Source: Elysia crispata
Lineage: Eukaryota; Mollusca; Gastropoda; Plakobranchidae
NCBI GenBank assembly: GCA_033675545.1
Contig: JAWDGP010004927.1
Span: 1,937,001-2,001,000, forward strand
Direction: 5' to 3'
DNA: 64,000 nt
Shown here piece after piece: positions 43,101 through 56,109 of the stretch; position 1 is the first letter of the stretch; each line of letters begins with the position of its first letter. The position numbers and the translations under genes are program-made. Under the pieces are notes generated by a model. It was given only the letters and a program-made list of their open reading frames with translations, searched no databases and was not told the origin of the DNA.

Positions 43101-46100
43101 TGGATATTTATATATAATATGAGTAAGTTCAACTCAGCCAATCAGTTTTATTTTCTTTTTGCAAGCAAAATTAAAATTTTCAGCAAATCATCTCTGGTCC
43201 ATTGAATTTCTAGCAAACTAAAAATGACATTGTGAAGTGAGAAAAAAGAAGAAGAAAAAGAAGGTATCCTTTGTATTTAAAAATATTAAAATGACATTAT
43301 GCAAAACAGGAAAAAAAGAAGTTTTCATTATTTGAAGAATTCTTTTATTGTCGCAATAAAATTTCCCTTTTAGTTAGTCTTGTACTAATAAGCTTTTGTT
43401 TTTCTATCTTTGTCAAGGTGGGGCGTGAACTCTTTGAGAAAAAGGAAATGGAGCTGAACAATATGTTAATCACCATCGATAATTACTTGAGGTAAATCAT
43501 ATTATTTTTCTTATCTTTACTTGCAATTTTTTTTAATCAAGACAAGGACACTGCGATTATAGTTTGACTAAACAATTCAATAGAGAAGAATTCTTTTTTG
43601 AAAGAATACTCAAGCCTCTAGGAGAACAATTTTCTTCTCTCAACAACTCAATGTTTTTCTGCTTTCTGCACCCAGCAAGCGACAGAAGATCCACCTTCCT
43701 GCCCTGCGAGTGTGGACCACAGATGGACCACATCTCCAAGAAGAGGCAAGTTGATAGCATATGGAGTCATTTAAGAATTTTTGAAAATATCTGTCTGTAG
43801 TGAAAAGAGAAGCCAGTGCAAATTGTCAACATAAAAGATTTATATTGTTTATGATTCAGGAATATATTTTCAAAGGGTAAAAAAATGATGAATAGCTGTG
43901 TGACCTTCAAATTGCAATAATTTTCTCTCGGACATTGATTACATGTATACTGCTCAACAGAATGGGAAGGAAAGAAATCAAAATGAGAAATATATGGTTT
44001 GATTGGTTTTATTTTATTCCACAGTATTTAGACTGCTTGTGGGCTCAGATCAAGAATCTACGTAGCAATAAGTGGATGGAGAAACAGATAGTCAGACCCT
44101 ATCTAGCTTTTGACAGTGTCCTGTGTGATGCCCTCCAACACACCTTACCTCAAATAATTCCACCCTCTCACAATAAGTCGGTGCTGTACCCACTGCCACG
44201 TGTTGTGTTTAGATTATTTGACTATACAGACGTTCCCCAGGTAAGGAAATGGGCATTAATATTAATATTTTTTTTCCTTCATTATGGTACATTATTTGTA
44301 TTTCTTGATACGTCTCATGTCTGACTACTTCTTCATCTACTTTGGGTGCTCTGGATTGGGCAGAGATAGAAGTTAGTCTGTATGGCTTCATTTTTTTTTT
44401 CCTCTGAATTTACTACTCTAAACTGATTAGGTCTTGCAAACAAAATACACTAATAGATCTTGGGCTGACTATAATAAGAAACAGTTTATTTTTGTGCATT
44501 TATTGGCAAATTTTAGTTTTTACCTCCTGCATCAGAGGGTAAAGTTCTTTTTATCAAATTTTCTAGTCATAGGTACCTAAATTTGGTTTTAAAAAAAAAA
44601 AATCCAAGAGATGCTTTTTTTATCGATTTGATTTGCATAAAAAATCAAATAAGTTTTAAATATTAAAACAATTCAATTTTTCAAGAATCAGTCTCTTTTC
44701 CTATGTGTAGATATACATGTTCCTGTGCGATATTGTCTTCAAGTGCCAGCTATTCTCTGTGTGCACTTCTAGTAATTTAGAATAACAGGTTTTATAACCA
44801 TATCTTTTTCTCCATCTATATGGTCACAAAATTTCCAAAAGATGGCCTCATTAAGATGTAAAACATTTTGGAATAAAATGGAAAAGCAAAACTCTATCAC
44901 AAGTGTCTCAATCAGGGAGTCTTGTTTTGATACAAACTTTTGTCAGCACTTATAGTACCTGTTCAGTTTCACATTGTTTATTGTTCCAGGGCTCTGTGTT
45001 GCCAGGCAGCCATGCGATAGAGAGATATCTGATAGAGGAACAGCTTGACAGAATTATACACACAAACCACGTAGAGCGCAAAGACTGGTGAGGACACAAA
45101 TGAAACTAACATTTTCCTTAAGTTGATTTCATTGTAAATCAAAACAAAAGAAAGGAAAACAGCTCTCTCCGCCTTTAATTCCTGAAAAACTTGGTTTATA
45201 TATGGGAATCTAAGTCTTCACAATTCTATGTAACTTTGAACACGAAAACAATAATACAGATTTTGAATGTTTAGAGATCGAAAGCCTTTTTTTTATGTAA
45301 TTGTAATAAGCATCCCTTGAGTATCCAGCAATCAGCAATTCTATCTTCTCTTTCAGTGCAATGGCTCTCCTTGGTTATCCTGCAAAGAACAAAATACCTT
45401 TGAACTACATGATTGTAGAGGTAATTTACATAAAAAATTTTTTTCGCCTATTAATTTTATTAAGTAGAAAGCACAAAAATTTTTTTTATGAAAGCAACTA
45501 TCTTGATATACCCTCAAAGCTAACCTGAGAAATCACAAAAGATTTTTTGTTTGCTTTGTGTTCACAGTCTTGAAGAGTATTTGAGAATCCAAGTACATAC
45601 TGACTAAAATATTTCATTTTTAGGGAGTGAAAAAAGTAGACAATAAATGACCATTTCTATTTTTGGTCTTCCACTTCCCCAAATTAATTCTATTGATGAA
45701 TTGAGGTTAATACACAAAAAAAACAAAAAAAACCAAATAAGAACAAGCAAAGGTGTACCAGAGTGTTGAGACTCTAGATATGACTATAGTAAGTAAATAC
45801 CAGAGTATTTTGAGGTGTGACAAATTCAAGTCGATTCAAATATCTCCATTTTTTCCCAATATCAATAATTATGGTTGACTATTGGAAGATGGTAAATACA
45901 AGCATTATGTCAGTTGTGGTTTTTTTTCCTTTTTTGTGACATCTGCAGGTGATGTTTGGTCAGTTGTTCTCTCTGCCAAGAGCTCCATATTTAGATCTGT
46001 TCTATGGTTCAACTTTCATCGAGCTGTGTAAACTTCAACCAACAACTATGCCCGAAGTGGTATCCTCAATCTGAATAGGCTTTATCTTCATTCTTTATAT

Positions 46101-49100
46101 ACCAAAGCAAGCTTAGAAGTATAAATTGTATCATATCTAGAATAATTTCTTGAAGGTCTTTTTTTTTTAACAAAAAAAGTAAACTTTTCATTTTTATTAA
46201 ATTGGGTATTTTTTTCTTAGCCCGACAGAGGCTGTACTAATCACTTCAAAGTTGTGTTCCTCAACACAAACAAGTTGCTCCTACTTGTGTGCTGATGATG
46301 TTGCGTTGAACTGCAAATACAAAGTCATACTAAGTCAAAAAGATATTTTGAACCAGTAATTTGTTGAAATGCTCTTTTTGATGATGAAACTAAAAAACAT
46401 CTATGTTTTGATTCTATTATATTTTCCCTAACTGTTTCAAAGCTTGCACAGGCATCTGAGATGCTGTTTGACAGGATTGACTCCATGCACTCCATATGTG
46501 TCGAGAGGTACAGAGTTTGAATAAACATACATATAGCTTGCTTACAAAGTGTCAGTCTAGATTTTTATCTCATACCTAAGAGAGGGATGTTTGAACTTAA
46601 AAAAGAATCTAAGATCTTCTAGCATTGGGTAAGATATATCAAATAGTCAAATTACATTTTCATGTATAAATATCATGTGGAAATATGCTTTGTCAAATGT
46701 TTTTCTAAGATTGCATTATGCAATTTATTTCTAATTAATATTTTTTAGGTTTGCTTCATCATTACTGACTCATTGACCTGCCCACATATCTTGTCTGTTA
46801 TGCGTCAGGTTTGTCCAGTGGTTCGCCTACCATCTCAGCAACTTTCAGTACAAGTGGAGCTGGGACGACTGGGAAGAGTGTGTCAACATGGACGCCAATG
46901 CCCCAAAGTCAAAATTTGTGAGGGAGGTTCTTTTACAATGTCTCAGGCAAGTTTTTTTTTTTTTTTTAATTTCAATTGGATTCTGTAATGCTCATGTTAT
47001 ACATTCCTGCTCTATAGTTTCTGTTAAAACAAATCTACTAACAATGCCAAAAGTTGAACTTTGTGATGGAGTAGTAAACATCTATTATTTATTTTATTGT
47101 TATTTATAGTTTAGAACATTGGGTGAAAGCCTATGGTGCTTCCTCTCTAATATCCTTATTTTCTTCTTCTTACCACTACCAGATTTTCATACCACCAGAG
47201 AGTTGTAGAGTCAGTACCAGAATCATTTGCCCCACTTCTTCCAGCAGAGCCCAAAGCTCATTACAGATATGAACAAGAAGGAGCAGGTTAGACCTGAGAA
47301 TATTTTTGTGTGATTTTTATATATCTTAGATAAAAAAAATAAAAAATTGCAGATATCACTCGCTAAAACTGGATTTTGTAGCATTGTTTGCTTTATTGAA
47401 ACATGCCAGAAACACTCTTTGAATTAGGAAAATTATGTTTTCAAACAAAATATATGAAATACCCTAATATCGACAGTATATATTAACACTGCAGAAGCAA
47501 CTATCAAAAAGGTTTTCAATGACTAACTGCCCATATCATCGGTCAATTAAACTTAAAAAAATTTTTGTTTCAAGTCGTGTCTCATGTGTTTTGTTTTTGT
47601 TGAGATGGCCCTCCAGTGTGAATGTCCTGGTCAGTCCTGAAATGAAAGGTTTAAGATATATTACAGCAAATGGTACCTTTTTTCAATCATACTTTTTTTT
47701 TGATTGCCAAGTCTGTTTTAGCTGCACCATAATTATTATGTTTTTAAATTTGGTCTCAAGTTTTCATACTTCCTCTGTTTGGAAGGTTCTTTGACGGGCA
47801 CAATGCATGCCCATAAGCTGATCTCCTCAATCAGAAGCAAGTGTACTCCTGAAGAGGCAGCTATTTCAATGAAAGAGCTACCAAATGTGTACCCTAATGG
47901 CCAAGAAAATGGTAAGCTGGAGCAATATTTCAGATTTGAAATGTTTTCAGAAAAAAATATCCAGTCATTCCTTGGTAAGCATTCAAATAAATTTATCTTC
48001 CAAAATGTGTTAAAATTCTATAATTTTGTTTCAGTGCCCTTTAAATTTGTTTGATTTTTTATTAATTCACTTTAGCCCATCTAAGATGTTGAATAAAATT
48101 AAATTGAATTAAAAAAGACCGGACTTTTCCGTAATAAGCAATATCTAAAAGTGAAACAAGACATTCTCTCTCTTAATAGCTTGTTAATTATCTTCAATAC
48201 CCCACATTTAAAAGGCATGCAGGTTAGTTCAGTTGCAAGTTATCTAAAGCTGTTATGAAAGTAAGCCCTGTAAAGTAATAAACTCAATTAATTCATTTTT
48301 AAACATATTGTTCAAATGAAATTCTAGTAAAGCAGAATGTAGTTAAATTTCATACCTTTTAAAGAGTAAAAGTTGTTATCTTTATTGAGTTTTTGTCATG
48401 ATAGAAAAATAACTAGAGGTTACCAATGGGCAAATATATGTAAATATTCATAAATCTTTTTTCAATCCAGAGAACCCATCTTTTAACCCTCTGAAAATTG
48501 ATGTGTTCTTTTCTACACTTCTGCATCTTGGCTCCAAATCCATCAGTCATTCTTTTGCTGCACTTGCTAAGTGAGTATTCTAGTATCAGGAAAAAAAATG
48601 CTCTTTTTCTCTGCACCACTTTTTTCTCATAATCAATGTAGAAAATTTGAAATTTCGCTTTATAAATTCTTATGATTAAAGGTCACACTGCACATTTTGA
48701 AATGTTTCTCTCTCCACCGTCGATTCTATTTACTCACAGGTTCCACCCAAATCTGAAATCTCTGGCAGAATTTGATGATGGTAAAGTGTGTCTTCTGAAG
48801 GTGTTGTATGAAGTCTGGAAAACAAATCAACAGGTTGGTTTTTTTTATTATTTCCCAAAAATCCATGTTCTGTTCATTGATTTGGTAAACTTTTTCTTGT
48901 TTGATGGAAAAAAAAAACCGTAAAGATTAGATTATTTATCTCCTTTATCATAATTTCTCAAGTGCCAGCTTGATAAATTTTTAATTTGATGTTAAGTTTT
49001 AGGCTTGAGACTGCTAACCCCTTCATTTTGAAAAAAAAATTACAAAAGTCTTGGCATTAAAAAAAACAGCATGCATACGATTATGTTTCAAACTCAGTCC

Positions 49101-52100
49101 TTGTGACTAATATGAGTTGGATGTCGAATAATTGAATATGAGAAGAAAAGATCTTCAAACTAGATAATTTTCTTTTTTTTCTACATTCCCTCAGAGAATT
49201 CTGATAATTTCATGCACTTTTCATCACTTAGGAGCTATGTGAAATATATTTTACTAAATGTGAAAACTTTTATGTGAGATATGGCAACGTGGGACTCATT
49301 TGGACATACATATCGTAGAAGTCGTTTTGACAAACGGAGCAAAACATACAGATTAGAATGGATTTCTCTTGTCTTCATACAAAATATTTAAGAATGTAAA
49401 TCTCATTTTGTCCATGCAATTCGCAGATGATGGTAGTGCTGGTGGATAAACTGCTAAGGACGGAGGTTGTAGACTGCTCCTCTGTGGCAAACTGGCTCTT
49501 TTCCTTTGAAATGCAGCATGATTTTACCAGGTAAATTGCAGAGCTGTGAACTTTAACAGAGTTCAGAATTTTTCTAAAATTATACATTCAACACTGCTTA
49601 ATTCTATCTTCCGGGGTAATAACTAATAACATCAACTTATATGAAAAATCGAGTTAAGTTAATCAAGAAGTTATCTCCCTAGAAAAAAAAACTGTAAAAT
49701 ATTAATTAATTTATACCATGCTAATGTAAGCAGACTTTTAAACTTGTGTGTTTGTTTTGATTTTTCTACTTTATTTTGTTTTTGTTATTGAAAAAATTAT
49801 TTTCCCTTATTTTGTTTTTATTTTAGCCTGTTTCTGCAATGTTCTTTACTCTTCACTATGACCAAATAGTTCCATTATATGTTTAAGTGTCAGGGTTATT
49901 ACTTATATATAATAAGTTTTGCGTCTGCCATTGGTATAAATTTTTGCATTTTGTTTTATTTTCAATAGAGAACTGGTAAGGAGAAATCAATCTGGTTCTG
50001 ATGCTAAGCCTATCTTGCTGTTGGATCAAGATGAAATGTATTCTCCCTTAGAATTTTATATCAATCAGCATGCAAAAAGAATCTCAATAATAAAGCCGAT
50101 AGTCCTGGTCCTAAGCCCTACAAGCCGGGGTTAGATGGGTGGGCATTGTTCAATCAACCAATCACACTTCTCGCAGGAAGCAAGTCTCGCCTACAAACAC
50201 AATGTGCGCAAATTGTAAATCTACGTAATTAAAGCACATTGCTCTTGGAGCCGAGGAAAGATGGGATGGGAGAACAGTGTTCAATCAACCAATTACAGTC
50301 TTTGGCAGATCTAACCGACAAACATAATGTACGAAAAATGTAGGCCTAGATCTAAGCTAAAAGTAACATCGAATTTGCTAGGCCTAGCCCTACATGTGAG
50401 CAGTGTTCAAATTCAATCACAAACAATCATAGAGGAGACAGGGCTAGCCTACAAATTAACACAATGCACGCAAAATGTACTATAACAATCAATAAATCGA
50501 CGTAAACGGCTTAAGTAGTGTCCACTGTACTGGATTTTCCATGAAGTAAATCTGCAGGAATGATGCTTTGTTACTTCATCTCGAAGACAAGCTATTCTTT
50601 CTTATAAGAATCAAATTTGAAGAACAACATGCAATAGAAAACAAAATTATAAGACTGTCAGACTCAGATTCTTGAGATTCTCAGAGCAAATGGAAAAGGG
50701 GCTTCAGGACTTAGACTCTTGATTTTTTAAAATTCTAGCTTTAGATCTAGTAAGAGTAACATTGAGCCTACTTTTTATTCTGATCTTGAATTCACACACA
50801 GATTTTTAGGTTTAAACCTAGACATGTTTCTTTTAAATGCTGTAGCAGGTCTTTTCTAAGAATGCAAAGGGATCAAAGAATTTCTTATTTCACTTTATTT
50901 CCCTTTTTTGGACTTGAAATAAGTAAATAAATGCAGATATGCTCTACATCTGCATAAGTAACTTGTTGTACATTACACAATGTGCAAGTTTGTGGAAAGC
51001 ATATCAGCTGAAATTCTAGGAATTGCAGTTTTTATTTCAGTTAAAAAAAAACGAGTACAATTCCATTTTTTCATTTGGTTTAAGAGGTTTATTATCAAAG
51101 ACTCCAAGAGACTTCAAATGTTTTTTTTAGTTACTTAAATTAGACAATAATTTCTGCACAAGTGTAACACACCCCAGGAAACTTGTTTTTCATATATATC
51201 TATATATGTGTGTGTGTGTGTGTTATCTGGAATGCAAAGAAAAACTCTTTTTTCCCAATTATTTCAACTAACTTCATCATACATTCAGGTTTTTTCTTCA
51301 AATATCTCAAACTTCAGGATTGTATGGAGTGCTTTGCTGAGGTATGTTCAAGTGCTCTCATGATAGCCTTAGGCTTCTGAAAATGACTCTAGTTCTTGGC
51401 AACTCAACACAGATAGATTTATTCATAGAACACTTGCCTTTCTTTCCCCACCCAGTTTCTATGTGTGGGAGATCATGCACAGCACCATAAAGAAGATGAG
51501 TCGACATGTGGACCAACTACAACAAGAAGTGGACAATGCTCATGACAAGCAAGAAGCTGCTAAGCGAAAGGTCTGCAGCGTTTTGAGTAGTATTGAAATT
51601 TCATTTAGCTGTTGGTATTTTCTTTTCTTTCATTAACGTATCAAAGGAAAATGGATGCCGTAAACTTCGATAGATGTACAAAGTCAAACAATCTTTACTG
51701 TAGTGTTTTCAATGTCACCTTCCTTGCTAAAATTCCTTTTGAAATGATTATAGATTTCAGATGGTAAGGAAAAAAAATAACATAAATAATACTTTATCTG
51801 TCATCATTCAGGAGCAAGATGGTCTGGATGTTCTGGATGATGACGTTCCTACAGATGAGGCCATTGAGAGGATGGAGGAGAGGCTTGAGTCGGCCACCAG
51901 TGCACAGAAAAATTTATTTCTTGTCATTTTCCAGGTATAGTTTAAAAAATACAGCAGAATGCCTTATAATGTATGTTTTGCATCTAAAATCAAATTTAGT
52001 GAGAGTGTGTAATATGCTATTGTCAAGAATAATGTCTTTTAGTTAAAGATTCCTCACCTCAGTATACTGCATAATTTTCCTGGAAGGAGAATTCTTTGGC

Positions 52101-53986
52101 TGAAAATGAAGGCTTTGCGAGAGAGTATAAAGCTTGTTTATTTTTTTATCCTTTTTCTCTTTGTATCCTGAAGATTGCAATTTCATTGCCATATATTTTT
52201 TATCTTAAAAAATTTGAAATAAGAGGGCATATTGGAATGAAACTATCATGAATCAGTGAATCTTCACAAAGAGTTATGCTACCTAGCTGGAAGTGATGAA
52301 CTCTTCTTTAAGTGGTTGTGAGAGTATCAAGCAAGAATGCACATGGTGTGAAATTTGAAATTTAAAAAGGAAAACATATAATGGGTACATGAGAAAATAT
52401 TGGCAACAAAATTATTTACTTCTGCTTAGATCTTCTAAATTGTTTTGATTGTTGAACAGTCATAAAGGAACATAACTTATTGTGAAAAAGCATTACCTAC
52501 AGAACATATTTGCAATATTTTTTATTTCGACTTTGTGGTTCTGGTAAAGTATATACATCACTATATGACTGTCCCTCCTGGCAGAGATTCATCATTGTTC
52601 TGACAGAGCATCTGGCCAGGTGTGAGTCTGCTGGTGTGGACTACAACACTCCATGGTACAAGTGGGTCATTGAGAGGTTACAGCAAGTTTTTCTCATGGT
52701 AGGTCTAACTTGAATCCTGTTCTTTTTTGTTCCCACATTATTCAAATGTATTCATAAGCATATTCCGCGTTTAGTTTTACTTGCTTACTCTTGGTTTAAT
52801 CACTGCTTAGTTTTACTACTTTATATCAAACAAGAAAACTGTTCCATTTTAATACTTTTGTAAATTGTGGCGTGTTCTTAAAAACTAATGCTTGGTTACT
52901 GGCACTGAACAATTTATTCTTCATTGCCTCAGCAGCAAAATTGGCCCAAGCTTTAAAAAAAACACAATTAGCTTATTGAGATAGACCTTTTTGGGTTGTG
53001 AGTAAAATTCACTATTTTCACAATTCACTATATGTGAAATACCATTTGGGAACTTATCTGTATGTGTTATGAAGTATTTCTTTAACTTAAAATATCACCA
53101 ATACAATAGGCAGAGAGCAAACTTAAATACCGGGTAAAAAAAAAAGAAAAAAACTTACATTTTATTGTCTTAAACCTTCAAAAATGTTATTTTGACCTTT
53201 TTTTTACAAAAGAGGGGAAAAGAACGTATTTGCGAAACTTTGAAAAAAAAATCATGAAAAAATTAATGAAGCACATCTACTTGACCTTTTTTTAAACAAG
53301 CTCCATGCTAACACAAGCAAAACTACTTGATCATTTTCTTGAAAAGAGTGCTAGCAAAGTAAAGCAAAGAGCACAGAATATGTTTGTTCTGTGATCAAGA
53401 GCTCACAATGCAAATAAACTTAGGCTACATTTAAGATATAACGTAAGCCTTTGAAAACAATATCGAAGCAAACAAACTTATACAAGATTTAAGTAGTGAT
53501 AAAGCTTTTGTCCTAAGAATTTTCATAACTAACTCAGTTTGACATAAAATACAAATTAATATTTTACAATAAAAAATTTATGTGAAATAATCTTGTCTCA
53601 TATCAAATGGTATGCTTCTATGACAAATTAATGAAAATATAAAGATAAAAATCATGCTACCCAATTGCAAAATGTTTGAAATTAACATCTTTTGCCCTAC
53701 ATTTCCAAAATTTGTTAGCACTGAGCTTCATGCATGAGGTAAGCATACCCAAGGGTGATTTCTACAAACCGTTAACAGAGATGTATGTATATTGCAAATG
53801 GATTATTATATTATACACACATATATTTGTTGAAGAAATAATTTCTCTTTGAATATTTCTTTCTTTCCTCAGCATCACGAGCTTGTTTTCCGCTACATCA
53901 ACACCTTAGAGCAGCTGTTGTTCACAAGTGACGTTGATATTCACATCCTTGAAGTGTTCCAGCAGTTCTGTGCCCTCCGTTCTTAA
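37153..53986 (+). CDS. NCBP1: Nuclear cap-binding protein subunit 1 (CBP80), 24 coding exons
   Basis: Scaffold subunit of the nuclear cap-binding complex; it holds NCBP2 on the m7G cap and acts in splicing, export, decay and the pioneer round of translation. Exons: 37153-37201, 39074-39165, 39869-39969, 41120-41204, 41477-41548, 41971-42078, 42976-43023, 43418-43491, 43676-43745, 44025-44240, 44990-45087, 45357-45420, 45949-46059, 46443-46507, 46809-46946, 47183-47286, 47786-47911, 48471-48570, 48740-48833, 49427-49530, 51456-51570, 51812-51934, 52585-52698, 53873-53986. Phases all agree; 2385 nt, 794 aa (human 790). Basic clusters RRRR (3-6) and KRRR (22-25) form the N-terminal NLS. An MIF4G-type helical domain follows ([10 protein letters not shown], residues 50-59 region), then [32 protein letters not shown], and the C-terminal EVFQQFCAL. 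Introns 9 and 15 have GC donors. Confidence 0.97.
50100..50500. repeat. Degenerate tandem repeat with CCAAT-like elements in NCBP1 intron 20
   Basis: Three diverged units of roughly 120-150 bp. Each has a TTCAATCAACCAATYAC-like part (50149-50166, 50280-50296, weaker near 50408-50425) followed about 40-50 bp later by an AACACAATGTGCGCAAA-like part (near 50197, 50325, 50459). TAGGCCTAGATCT-like sequence lies between units 2 and 3. This could be a mobile element or a promoter-derived segment; I do not recognise it. Confidence 0.55.
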
Positions 53987-55010
53987 ATCAAACATTGTGC
54001 ATCTGTTTATCATCTTTAAATATTGTTAATTTTGTGGCTTTCAGTATCACTGTATTGAAAACCTAGTGCTGGGATGATAAAATGGCAAAAGAAAAATTTT
54101 ACCAATATTCTGTGCTATTCTGCCTGACTGTTACTTTTCTACTTTAAGGTGTTGAAGATGAAAAAAAAGTTATGCTCTAGCTATAGGCATAAGAAAATTA
54201 AAAATTCCAAAACGTTTTCAAGGTTTTATGAGCATTAATGAATAGATCTTCTGTTGTATTACTTGATCAGAACTGGCCTGTTTACCCCGTTGGGTCATAA
54301 CTTAAGATCATATTTCATAATGTTATGAACAGGGAATAATTATTGAGCTTTTCAAGTTGTGCTGAATACAGATTTTTAAGTCCACCTTTTATGTCTCATG
54401 TGTTGGAATCATGCTGGACATATATATATCATTTTTTTTTATTTTTAAAAATTTCCCAGAGGTTCAGCACAGCCTGAATTAAAATTCAGACAATATTTTA
54501 TAGGCTCAGTTTCAGTTTAATTATATTTAAGTTAATACTTTAAAGTTATAACTTAACGTTTCCTCCATCTCAAGTTTCATCACAATGCTGAGATATGCAG
54601 TAACAGTTGGATAAGTTGCAGATCTGTGTCTGAACGAGATTTGCTCCATAAAATCCTTGCGATTATTTTGAAATGGCCAGATTTGAACTAAATTTTGTGC
54701 ATTTTTTAATAAGATTTGAGCTCTGCATACGGATGTGTTTCCAAGCTGTATTTTTTTTTTGTTCTAAATGACAGTTGGTCAGAGCTCATGATTCTTTTTT
54801 TTTTGTTGTGTACAAACAGGACAAATATGCTTTACCTATCTTTACAAAATGATGCTTTCACTAGAGAAGTTGAAGAAAAATAGGTGAAAAAATTTAAGAA
54901 ATTCATGTTGTCATCTGCTGCTCTTTGTTTTAAGTCTGTATCGTTCAGAGGAGAACATACGCTTAGTTACACATGTTCTTTTGTGAATAAAGTATCTGGC
55001 TATTTCAACT
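53987..55010 (+). other. NCBP1: NCBP1 3' UTR (approximate end)
   Basis: AT-rich sequence after the TAA at 53984-53986 up to just past the AATAAA at 54986-54991. The end point is inferred from that signal. Confidence 0.6.
54986..54991 (+). promoter_or_regulatory. NCBP1 polyadenylation signal (AATAAA)
   Basis: Canonical hexamer in TTGTGAATAAAGTATC, about 1 kb after the stop. A T/GT-rich element (GGTCAACAACTTTTTC) follows some 20-35 nt later, as expected for a cleavage site. Confidence 0.65.
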
Positions 55011-55982
55011 GGTCAACAACTTTTTCTTTCTAAGTTCTTGTGTACTGGCAATTTCAAGAGACACAGAAATGGAAATAAACCAGAATAAAAGGCATTGCAA
55101 TTCCAGAGGTAATGGATGATAGCAGTATTCCATCCCCTGCTTGGTATTTTGTTACACTTTTTGCAAAGATATGGTTGGACTTCTATAAAAAAAAAAATTA
55201 AAAAAACCAGCAAATTCAAGACATTACAACTTTCCCTTAGCAGGCCTCAGCACATAACAATATTTGCCACTTTTGCATGGATTCCTAACACAGATAGAGG
55301 GAGAGAGAGAGAGAGAGTAGAAGGAAGGGAAAAGGATGTGTGTGTGGGGATAGTCATTTTTGTGCAGATCACAACACTGTTGACTGCTGCAATTTTCAAA
55401 TTAGAAGTCTACAATATCACATGCACCTCAAAAAGAAAAGTACATGTACATTGGTTCAATGAATGTTAGAAACTCAATGGAATAGTGTACCATATTATTA
55501 ACAATATCTATTGACGAAAGACCACAAAAACATTGTACTAATATTGAAAAAAAAGGAATCAAAGCACAGAAACAAATACTTCCATTCCAGAAACTTCATC
55601 AAAATGTAGTCGCAAATTTAAAAGAGACAAATAGCAGTTTTCCAATTGACTTAAACAAAGCATTTTCTTTATCATGCTCAAATGAAAGCAACTTACACAG
55701 TAAATCCAAAGTCTGCAGTATTAAGTGCAATGGTTTTTGGGGAACTCTGAAAAGTGCTTTAACTTTTGTGAATATATAAAGTCTGCTGATACATTGAAGA
55801 GTAAGGAGTCGCTACAAATGAGTTATGCTCCCTATAAAACTTACACCTCAAGAAGAAAAAAATGCTAAAACATTAGATCTATCATGTCCAAAATCTTTGA
55901 CCAGGATTGATTCTCGCTCAGGAATTATAATATCACAAAACAATAACAGTAACTCAAAAAATAATTTTAAGATCTCTAAATT

Positions 55983-55988
55983 TTTATT
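55983..55988 (-). promoter_or_regulatory. Candidate SDHAF4 polyadenylation signal (AATAAA)
   Basis: TTTATT on the plus strand, about 120 nt past the SDHAF4 stop. It would give a short 3' UTR and leave roughly 1 kb between the convergent NCBP1 and SDHAF4 ends. Confidence 0.4.
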
Positions 55989-56109
55989 TTCGTGCCAGAA
56001 TTATATTTTAACAAGTAAGTCTACGAGGTTAACAGTAAAGTCATACTAACATTTGTTGATTCCAGAGTTCAGTTCAGTTTGTGTAACACTGCAGAGGTAA
56101 AAAGTCTAT

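Noticed and set aside
49969..50040. Possible cassette exon in NCBP1 intron 20 (AATAG then AGAACTGG)
   Set aside because: Exons 49530 and 51456 join in phase (TR-SFYVWEI) and match human CBP80 without an insert. The segment has no conserved sequence.
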